Assembly: GCA_902492185.1 (NCBI GenBank)
Contig: CABUKY010000106.1
Span: forward strand, 1-6,326
Source of the DNA: an uncultured Collinsella sp.
GTDB lineage: Bacteria; Actinomycetota; Coriobacteriia; Coriobacteriales; Coriobacteriaceae
Reading direction: 5' to 3'
DNA length: 6,326 nucleotides
A program made the position numbers and the translations under genes. The notes beneath the pieces were generated by a model that was not told the DNA's origin, ran no database searches, and saw only the letters and a list, made by a program, of their open reading frames with translations. Position 1 is the stretch's first letter. Every line of letters begins with the position of its first letter. Below, in pieces: positions 1-6,326 of this stretch.

Positions 1-2534
1 CCGCGACGGCGGGCATCGTCTCCATCATGTCCAAGATGGGCATCTCCACGGTGCAGAGCTACCACTCCGCGCAGATCTTCGAGGCCGTTGGCTTTACGCC
101 GGAGTTCGTCAACGCGTACTTCGCCGGCACGGTGAGCCGTGTGGGCGGTATGGGTGTCGAGGACGTTGAGCGCGAGCAAAACGAGCGTTACGACGCCGCG
201 CTCGCTATCCTTAAGAGCCCGGCTCCCGATCAGCTGCCCACGTTGGGCCTGACCAAGTGGCGCCCGCTCGGCGGCGAGGATCACCTCATCGATCCGCAGA
301 CTGTCTACTTGCTGCAGACCGCCTGCCGCGAGGACAGCTACGACACCTTTAAGGAGTACAGCGCCCGCCTGCACCGCACCGGCCGTGCCGTGCGCCTGCG
401 CGACCTGCTGGACTTTGATGCCAGCGGCCGCACCCCGGTTTCGCTCGACGAGGTGGAGCCCGCGCTCAATATCGTCCGCCGCTTTAACACCGGCGCCATG
501 TCGTACGGTTCCATAAGCAAAGAGGCACACGAGTGCATGGCCATCGCCATGAACCGCCTGCACGGCCGCTCCAACTCGGGCGAGGGCGGCGAGGACCCGC
601 GCCGCGAGACCCCGCTGGCCAACGGTGACTCCAAGAACTCCGCCATCAAGCAGGTGGCAAGCGCGCGCTTTGGCGTGACGAGCCGCTACCTGTGCAGCGC
701 CTTCGAGATTCAGATCAAGATGGCCCAGGGCGCCAAGCCCGGCGAGGGCGGCCACCTGCCCGGCAAGAAGGTCTACCCCTGGATCGCCGAGGTTCGTCAG
801 TCCACGCCCGGCATCGGCCTGATCTCGCCTCCGCCGCACCACGACATCTACTCCATCGAGGACTTGGCGGAGCTGATCTTCGATCTTAAGAACGCCAACC
901 CCGGTGCGCGCGTGTCGGTCAAGCTGGTCAGCGAGGCCGGCGTCGGCACCATCGCCACCGGTGTGGCCAAGGGTGCTGCCGACAAGATCTTGATCAGCGG
1001 CCACAACGGCGGCTCGGGTGCCGCGGCGCGCGACTCCATTTGGCACGCCGGCCTGCCGCTGGAGCTCGGTCTTGCCGAGGCCCAGCAGACGCTGCTGCAA
1101 AACGGCCTGCGCTCACGCGTGGTGCTCGAAGCCGACGGCAAGCTCATGGACGGCACCGACGTCGCTGTCGCCTGCCTGTTGGGCGCCGAGGAGTTTGGCT
1201 TTGCGACCATGCCGCTCATCTCCATGGGCTGCCTCATGCAGCGCGACTGCCAGCAGGATACCTGCCCGGCCGGCATCGCCACGCAAAACTGTCGCCTGCG
1301 TCGCGGCTTCCGCGGCAAGCCCGAGCACGTCGAGCACTTTATGCTCTTTGTTGCCGAGCAGCTGCGCGAGGTCATGGCGAGCCTGGGCTTCCGCACCGTC
1401 GACGAGATGGTCGGCCATCCCGAGTGCTTGCGCCAGATTGAGGTCCCGGGCAACCGCAAGGCCAACCTGCTCGATCTGTCGCCCGTGCTGGCGAGCGCGA
1501 CCTGCGAGTTCGGTGCCCACATCCCGGGTGCCGACGGTCGTCACTTCCTGCCGCAGATGGCTGCGGACAGCGAGCTCGAAAAGACGCTCGACTTCACGTT
1601 GTTTGTGCCCTATACGGCCGATGCCCGTGCGCACCTGCGTCCGATTCGCTTCCGCGCCGATATCGCCAACGTCAACCGCTGCGTGGGCACCATCTTGGGC
1701 AACGCGGTGACCAAGGCGCATCCCGAGGGCCTGCCCGCCGGCTCCATCACCATCGATTGCGACGGTTCGGCCGGTCAGAGCTTTGGCGCCTTCCTGCCGC
1801 GCGGCATTACGCTCAACGTGTGCGGCGACGCCAACGACTACTTTGGCAAGGGCCTTTCGGGCGGCGAGGTGTCGGTGCGCCCCAACCCGCATGCGACCTA
1901 CAAGTTCGACGAGAACATCATCGTGGGCAACGTTGCGTTCTTTGGCGCTACGAGTGGCCGCGGCTTCATTAACGGCCTGGCCGGCCAGCGCTTTGGCGTA
2001 CGCAACTCCGGTGCCACGGTGGTGGTCGAGGGCTGCGGCAACCATGGCTGCGAGTACATGACGGGAGGTCTGGCGCTCATCCTGGGCGAGGTCGGGCAGA
2101 ACTTCGCCGCCGGCATGACGGGCGGCGTGGCTTACGTCTTTGACCAGTACGGCACGCTCGATGCCCGTGTGAACCACGAGAGCGTTGAGCTTAAAGCCCC
2201 GACGGCCGGTGAGCTGGCGCAGATTCGTGCGCTCGTCCAGGAGCACGTGGACGCGACGCAGAGCCCGCGCGGCATTAAGTTGCTCTACAGCTTTGAGACG
2301 ATGAGCAAGCACTTTGTGAAGGTCATTCCGACCGAGTACGAGCGCGTGCTGGCGATTGTCGCCGCCGCCGAGGCCGTCGGCAAGACGCATGAGCAGGCCG
2401 AGGAGCTGGCGTTTGACATTGTGACCGGTCGCGCCGACGCCGCCGATGTCGCTCGCTTTGATGTGGCGGGTGGTGTCGCTGGCGCTGTGCCCGCCGCCGC
2501 CAGCTCTGTTGCTTCGACCAAGAAGGAGGCGTAA
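1..2534 (+). CDS. gltB: Glutamate synthase large subunit (GltB), 3' part; start lies outside the window
   Basis: This is the C-terminal part of the large subunit of glutamate synthase (GOGAT), which makes glutamate from 2-oxoglutarate and glutamine-derived ammonia in the cytosol. The frame is already open at position 3, and the ATG at 27 is internal: the surrounding residues (MSKMGISTVQSY, GAQIFEA-like) are the end of the central domain. About 843 codons are present of a family total near 1500, so the N-terminal glutamine amidotransferase domain and most of the central domain lie upstream. The FMN-binding synthase domain spans about 450-1420, with FNTGAMSYGSIS, GAKPGEGGHLPG and ISGHNGGSGAA. 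The 3Fe-4S cysteines are at 1230, 1248 and 1263 in the family spacing C-x5-C-x4-C. The GXGXG beta-helix domain spans about 1690-2160, followed by an Ala-rich tail. No frameshift or lost key residue is visible. The gene is cotranscribed with gltD. Confidence 0.98.
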   Translation, partial: ATAGIVSIMSKMGISTVQSYHSAQIFEAVGFTPEFVNAYFAGTVSRVGGMGVEDVEREQNERYDAALAILKSPAPDQLPTLGLTKWRPLGGEDHLIDPQTVYLLQTACREDSYDTFKEYSARLHRTGRAVRLRDLLDFDASGRTPVSLDEVEPALNIVRRFNTGAMSYGSISKEAHECMAIAMNRLHGRSNSGEGGEDPRRETPLANGDSKNSAIKQVASARFGVTSRYLCSAFEIQIKMAQGAKPGEGGHLPGKKVYPWIAEVRQSTPGIGLISPPPHHDIYSIEDLAELIFDLKNANPGARVSVKLVSEAGVGTIATGVAKGAADKILISGHNGGSGAAARDSIWHAGLPLELGLAEAQQTLLQNGLRSRVVLEADGKLMDGTDVAVACLLGAEEFGFATMPLISMGCLMQRDCQQDTCPAGIATQNCRLRRGFRGKPEHVEHFMLFVAEQLREVMASLGFRTVDEMVGHPECLRQIEVPGNRKANLLDLSPVLASATCEFGAHIPGADGRHFLPQMAADSELEKTLDFTLFVPYTADARAHLRPIRFRADIANVNRCVGTILGNAVTKAHPEGLPAGSITIDCDGSAGQSFGAFLPRGITLNVCGDANDYFGKGLSGGEVSVRPNPHATYKFDENIIVGNVAFFGATSGRGFINGLAGQRFGVRNSGATVVVEGCGNHGCEYMTGGLALILGEVGQNFAAGMTGGVAYVFDQYGTLDARVNHESVELKAPTAGELAQIRALVQEHVDATQSPRGIKLLYSFETMSKHFVKVIPTEYERVLAIVAAAEAVGKTHEQAEELAFDIVTGRADAADVARFDVAGGVAGAVPAAASSVASTKKEA
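2523..2529 (+). promoter_or_regulatory. Ribosome binding site of gltD, inside the end of gltB
   Basis: AAGGAGG lies within the last codons of gltB (the Lys-Lys-Glu stretch), 10 nt before the gltD ATG. This fixes the gltD start. The GTG at 2535 is closer but in another frame. Placement inside the upstream gene fits translational coupling of the two subunits. Confidence 0.85.
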
Positions 2535-2539
2535 GTGCC

Positions 2540-4021
<1,482 letters not shown>

Positions 4022-4050
4022 GGCGGCTGTTCACAATTGAATCGTCAAGG

Positions 4051-4136
4051 GCTGTCCCCAACTGCCGGCACATAAGGAACGTCCCCAAGTGCCGGCATGC
4101 TGGGGACGTTCCTTTTGGGTCGGCATTCGGGGACAC
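4051..4136. repeat. REP-like palindromic repeat cluster downstream of gltD
   Basis: A 17-bp module, GTCCCCAA(C/G)TGCCGGCA, occurs at 4054-4070 and 4081-4097 with one difference. A diverged inverted copy (12 of 14 bases) is at 4121-4134. The second copy sits inside a perfect 14-bp inverted repeat: 4074-4087 pairs with 4101-4114, with a 13-nt loop containing the palindrome TGCCGGCA. The hairpin ends in TTTT (4113-4116), so it could also end or protect the gltBD transcript. The design, hairpins with a conserved GC-rich head placed just after an operon, is that of REP elements mobilised by RAYT (TnpA-REP) transposases. No transposase is present in the window, so the class is inferred from shape. 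Confidence 0.6.
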
Positions 4137-4171
4137 TTCTTGCGGGTTTGCGACCGATTTGTTCGTTTGTC

Positions 4172-4201
4172 GACGCGCGAGTGTCCATTCGGCGTCTTTT
4201 T
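4172..4201 (+). terminator. Candidate rho-independent terminator after gltBD
   Basis: GACGC at 4172-4176 pairs with GCGTC at 4192-4196. CGA at 4178-4180 pairs with TCG at 4189-4191 across a single bulged G. Together they give an 8-bp stem with an 8-nt loop, followed at once by five T (4197-4201). This is the textbook layout for a + strand intrinsic terminator. It lies about 150 nt past the gltD stop. The REP-like hairpin at 4074-4116 may act first. There is no transcript evidence. Confidence 0.45.
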
Positions 4202-4437
4202 GAGCTGTGGTCACCTGTTGTTTCTGTGGTGGCTGTGGGCATATGGCTCAAAAGGGCGGGTTGGCCGTCTATGTTTACCTGCGGTTTTATTGCGGTTCGC
4301 ATTTTCGGTCAAGCATCCCGTCAAGTGTTTGGTCAGCAGTTGGTTTGCAGCCGGAGGCCTATTTTGTCCGTGCTGACAGTGGCTGCCCACCCTCCTCGTA
4401 AGCTCAAATTGAGGTTCATCAGTTTGAGGAGGATGCC
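4202..4437 (+). promoter_or_regulatory. Non-coding leader of the 235-residue gene, with possible hairpin over its ribosome binding site
   Basis: No convincing gene is found here, and the sequence is visibly less G+C-rich than gltBD. A weak promoter-like pair, TTGGCC (4261-4266) and TTTTAT (4285-4290) with an 18-nt gap, is the only candidate I see; each box matches consensus at 4 of 6 positions. At the end, CCTCCTC (4391-4397) is perfectly complementary to GAGGAGG (4426-4432), which is the ribosome binding site of the next gene. A second segment, CTCAAA (4403-4408), can pair with TTTGAG (4423-4428), overlapping that site. Either pairing would hide the ribosome binding site, so translation could be controlled by folding. 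Promoter and switch are both inference. Confidence 0.3.
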
Positions 4438-5145
4438 GTGACTGACCACGTTTTAGACCGAGCGCATCTGGCCGAAGCCGTTGGCAACGATATTGCCGAC
4501 ATGGCCCATTTTTGGATGCTGCGGAAGTTTCAATTCCTGGAGTCGGCGCGCGAACAGTTCGAGATTATCGTCGATCCGTGGCTCAGCTATTGCGAGGAAC
4601 CTTCTCAAAACGAAATCATGGCCTACAACATGGCATTTACCGATTGGCTGCTCTTCGAGCGCCCCTATCGCCATGGCAAGACGCTGCTCGAGCTGTATGT
4701 TGATGAGCCGCCAGCATCGCTTTCGCCTGCCTCGCTCAAGCGGCTCGAGCAGGTATGCGACACGCAGTATTTCTCGCGCTTTGGCATTTTGGACAAGGAT
4801 CCTGCGACTGGTATGGTCGCGCTGAAGGACACACGCACCGACCGTCGCTTTGACGTCTACGATCCGCATATCGTGCAAAAGGAGCATTGGAGCGACGGAG
4901 CGATTGCGGTGCGCCTCGCCTGCGTCGACGATGTCTGGCTGACGGCGGGACAACTCTATCTGTATGACATCGCACGCCTGAGTGACACGGCGGTCGATGG
5001 GCCTGGTGCGGTGCATCCGGAGGACCTGCAGGATGGCTTTGACACTTCGTGCATCAGTTTCTTCTTGCGTCTGGTCCGCGACATCATGGGCGCCCAGGGG
5101 CGGTACGTAAAGTCGCTCAACATCTACGAGCAGGAGTGGGAGTAG
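4438..5145 (+). CDS. Uncharacterised 235-residue cytosolic protein
   Basis: I do not recognise a characterised family. The start is GTG at 4438, 5 nt after a strong GAGGAGG; the nearby ATG at 4433 reaches a stop after two codons, which rules it out. Codon use looks genuine across the whole frame. There is no signal peptide or membrane segment. The N-terminal half is probably helical and acidic, with an aromatic-rich block FTDWLLFERPY (67-77) followed by GKTLLELYV (80-88). The second half (about 110-185) looks beta-rich, with DTRTDRRFDVYD and an AVRLACVDDVWLTAGQLYLY stretch. This layout faintly recalls uncharacterised bacterial proteins that often carry a C-terminal SEC-C zinc motif, but no CxC-type motif is present. 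It appears to be a single-gene unit, with terminator-like structure upstream and the repeat array 36 nt downstream. A role cannot be given. Confidence 0.85.
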   Translation: MTDHVLDRAHLAEAVGNDIADMAHFWMLRKFQFLESAREQFEIIVDPWLSYCEEPSQNEIMAYNMAFTDWLLFERPYRHGKTLLELYVDEPPASLSPASLKRLEQVCDTQYFSRFGILDKDPATGMVALKDTRTDRRFDVYDPHIVQKEHWSDGAIAVRLACVDDVWLTAGQLYLYDIARLSDTAVDGPGAVHPEDLQDGFDTSCISFFLRLVRDIMGAQGRYVKSLNIYEQEWE

Positions 5146-5181
5146 GGGATGGGCTGTCGCAGCGCCGCCGCGTGTCTATTT

Positions 5182-5238
5182 GTCTCGATCTGTAACGTTT
5201 AGGGACAAAAAACCGGTCTACCTGTTACAGATCGAGAC
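5182..5238. repeat. Array unit 1 (perfect arms)
   Basis: The arms at 5182-5196 and 5224-5238 match over all 15 bp. TAG (5200-5202) and CTA (5218-5220) inside the loop can add a short upper stem beyond a 3x3 internal loop. Confidence 0.93.
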
Positions 5239-5261
5239 GAATGCTTGGGCGCTGCTGATTT

Positions 5262-5318
5262 GTCTAAATCTGTAACGTTTAGGGCCCTGGAGAACGTCTA
5301 ACTGTTACAGATCGAGAC
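5262..5318. repeat. Array unit 2
   Basis: The arms at 5262-5276 and 5304-5318 match at 13 of 15 positions; the left arm has AA where the others have CG or CA. TTAG and CTAA in the loop can form a 4-bp upper stem. The middle of the loop differs most from the other copies. Confidence 0.9.
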
Positions 5319-5341
5319 GTTTGGCACCTGGTTGGGGGAAT

Positions 5342-5398
5342 GTCTCAATCTGTAACATCTACAGGCCAAAACTCGACCTACCTGTTACAAATTGAGAC
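5342..5398. repeat. Array unit 3 (compensated pair)
   Basis: The arms at 5342-5356 and 5384-5398 match at 14 of 15 positions. The G:C pair found in unit 1 (CGAT with ATCG) is replaced on both sides by A:T (CAAT with ATTG), so pairing is kept. Confidence 0.9.
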
Positions 5399-5422
5399 AA
5401 AGGTTGGACGCGGTGTCGAAAG

Positions 5423-5479
5423 ATCTCGATCTGTAACATCTAGCGGCCAAAAATCGGTCTTCCTGTTACAGATCAAGAC
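5423..5479. repeat. Array unit 4, nearest the downstream gene
   Basis: The arms at 5423-5437 and 5465-5479 match at 13 of 15 positions. The outer base and the fifth base are unpaired. The loop is closest to that of unit 3, sharing GGCCAAAA. Confidence 0.9.
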
Positions 5480-5489
5480 ATTTGTCAGC

Positions 5490-5494
5490 GGAGG
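5490..5494 (+). promoter_or_regulatory. Ribosome binding site deciding the start of the nuclease-like gene
   Basis: GGAGG sits 5 nt before GTG at 5500 and 11 nt before the in-frame ATG at 5506. The spacing slightly favours GTG and the codon type favours ATG. The difference is two residues. The site begins 10 nt after array unit 4, so a protein on the array or a folded array RNA could affect initiation. Confidence 0.65.
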
Positions 5495-5499
5495 CAACG

Positions 5500-6326
5500 G
5501 TGACGATGGTCCATTTGTCTGACGTGGTGGTGATGAAAGTGTCTAATACCGTTCTCAAACACAAACATGCGACTCGCAACACGTTGGCGCGGAACAGGAT
5601 GCTCGCGCGGCTCACGGAGGCGACCGAGCAAGGTACGCTGCTCGCAACGCATGACAATACCGAGCTCATGTGGTTGCGACGCCATGTTGGAACCGACGAT
5701 ATTGCGGAGCCCGAGCCGTACTTGTTCTGTTTTCAGCATGATTGGGATGCATTGACGCTGACGGAGCGAGCACTGAGGACTATCAGAGGGCTTGCGGAAT
5801 TTCATCCCGATTGGGCGTTTTGGGGATATGACGCCGCACTGATATGGGGTCTGGAGGTGCCGAATGATCTGCTCGGGCCGCGTTATCTTGTTAAGACAGG
5901 TTGCTCGGTGCCGCTGAGTGCAGGATGTCGGCTGTTGCGTCCGCAGGCGGCGGGTGCGCTTGAACAAGTCGACGGCGTGTGGGCGACGCCGTTTTGGCGC
6001 ACGGTAGATGATTGCTTGCTGCGTGCGCCGTTCTCCTACGGGTTGGCGATTGCCGATTCTGCACTGCGGGCGAAAGGCGTATCGCGTGGGGATTTGTGCG
6101 AGCGCCTCCGCGTCGATTGTAAGGGCAGACGAGGGTATCGCAGGGCACAGGTGATTGCGTCGTATGCGGACGGGCTGTCCGAAAACGGCGGCGAGTCTCG
6201 GTTCCGAGCGTTCTTTATTGCGTACGGCTTTCCGGTTCCGGAGCTGCAGGTGGAGTTTCGCGACCCGCTCGATTCGAATCAGGTATTTCGAGTCGACTAT
6301 TTTTGGCGGCTCGAGAACGGGACGTG
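5500..6326 (+). CDS. AbiEi-like/DUF559-type protein with PD-(D/E)XK endonuclease-like C-terminus; 3' end outside the window
   Basis: The first 275 codons of an open frame with no stop before the right edge. Residues about 20-70 look like a small helical, possibly winged-helix, start. Residues 73-132 (PYLFCFQHDWDALTLTERALRTIRGLA split by short gaps, then HPDWAFWGYDAALIWGLEVP) match the pattern of actinobacterial proteins annotated as AbiEi-like antitoxins, in which a 'Ser/Tyr-x-Ala-Ala-x-x-x-Gly-Leu' segment follows. Residues 163-195 (TPFWRTVDDCLLR, ADSALRAKG) fit the same family. GGESRFRAFFIAYGFPVPELQ (230-250) and FRVDYFW (263-269) match the start of the DUF559/Vsr-like nuclease fold, giving candidate catalytic Glu232 and Asp266; the expected Glu-x-Lys lies beyond the edge. 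Base use is less G+C-rich than gltBD, which fits accessory status. No toxin partner is visible. Whether it cuts DNA, acts as an antitoxin or regulates transcription cannot be told from this fragment. Confidence 0.8.
   Translation, partial: MTMVHLSDVVVMKVSNTVLKHKHATRNTLARNRMLARLTEATEQGTLLATHDNTELMWLRRHVGTDDIAEPEPYLFCFQHDWDALTLTERALRTIRGLAEFHPDWAFWGYDAALIWGLEVPNDLLGPRYLVKTGCSVPLSAGCRLLRPQAAGALEQVDGVWATPFWRTVDDCLLRAPFSYGLAIADSALRAKGVSRGDLCERLRVDCKGRRGYRRAQVIASYADGLSENGGESRFRAFFIAYGFPVPELQVEFRDPLDSNQVFRVDYFWRLENGT

Larger units (their letters stand above)
5182..5479. repeat. Array of four 57-bp inverted repeats with 80-81 bp period
   Basis: Four units lie head to tail at 5182-5238, 5262-5318, 5342-5398 and 5423-5479. 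Each has a 15-bp left arm close to GTCTCGATCTGTAAC, a 27-nt loop, and a right arm close to its reverse complement. Spacers of 23, 23 and 24 nt between units are unrelated in sequence. All eight arms keep AT(C/T)TGTAAC. The loops are also related: they open with (G/A)T(T/C)TA and mostly end in CTACCT or a one-base variant. The array fills most of the 354-nt gap between two genes and ends 10 nt before the ribosome binding site of the nuclease-like gene. It could be an array of protein-binding sites, a structured RNA leader, or expanded copies of a dispersed palindrome. No poly-T follows any unit, so terminators are unlikely. Confidence 0.93.

Noticed and set aside
27..29. ATG as the true start of the large subunit
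   Set aside because: The frame is open upstream to the edge and the residues at this point belong to the middle of GltB, so this Met is internal.
4089..4441. Open frames of 64-114 codons in the gltD-downstream gap
   Set aside because: They overlap each other in different frames, start within the REP-like hairpin, have atypical composition and lack ribosome binding sites.
5182..5479. CRISPR array
   Set aside because: The units are 57 bp with internal dyads and diverged loops, the spacers are only 23-24 nt, there are just four units, and no cas gene is seen. CRISPR repeats are far more uniform.
5182..5479. Array units as intrinsic terminators of the 235-residue gene
   Set aside because: The loops are 27 nt and no run of T follows any unit on either strand.
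5340..5522. Small 60-codon open frame with a repeated SVTS-GQ-S-LLQI pattern
   Set aside because: It is the translation of array units 3 and 4, whose 81-bp step happens to keep frame. The 80-bp steps elsewhere break it, and it lacks a good ribosome binding site.

Overview
The window looks like chromosomal DNA of a high-G+C Gram-positive actinobacterium. A Coriobacteriia member such as Collinsella is the best guess. This rests on G/C-rich third positions, strong GGAGG-type ribosome binding sites, the form of the GltD cysteine motif, and a nuclease-like gene of a type common in actinobacteria. The genus is inferred, not proven.

Positions 1-4021 hold ordinary core metabolism. They contain the 3' part of gltB (NADPH-type glutamate synthase large subunit, entering from the left edge) and the complete gltD (small subunit), 5 bp apart in one operon. 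Together they make glutamate from glutamine and 2-oxoglutarate: GltD takes electrons from NAD(P)H and passes them through its FAD and iron-sulfur centres to the FMN and 3Fe-4S centres of GltB.

Positions 4022-4437 are non-coding. They begin with a REP-like palindromic repeat built from GTCCCCAA-TGCCGGCA modules. A good rho-independent terminator candidate follows at 4172-4201. The region ends with a sequence that could fold back on the ribosome binding site of the next gene.

Positions 4438-5145 encode a 235-residue cytosolic protein that I cannot assign to a characterised family.

Positions 5146-5499 hold the most striking structure: four tandem copies of a 57-bp inverted repeat. The arms are 15 bp and the loops exactly 27 nt. 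The copies are separated by unrelated spacers of 23, 23 and 24 nt, giving a period of 80-81 bp. All eight arms keep the core TGTAAC, and one copy shows a compensated base-pair change. The array stops 10 nt before the ribosome binding site of the next gene.

Positions 5500-6326 are the 5' part of a gene that runs off the right edge. It resembles actinobacterial AbiEi-like/DUF559-type proteins with a C-terminal PD-(D/E)XK endonuclease-like fold. The array plus this gene is the best candidate here for an undescribed regulatory or defence-type module. The functional link between them is inferred from adjacency.
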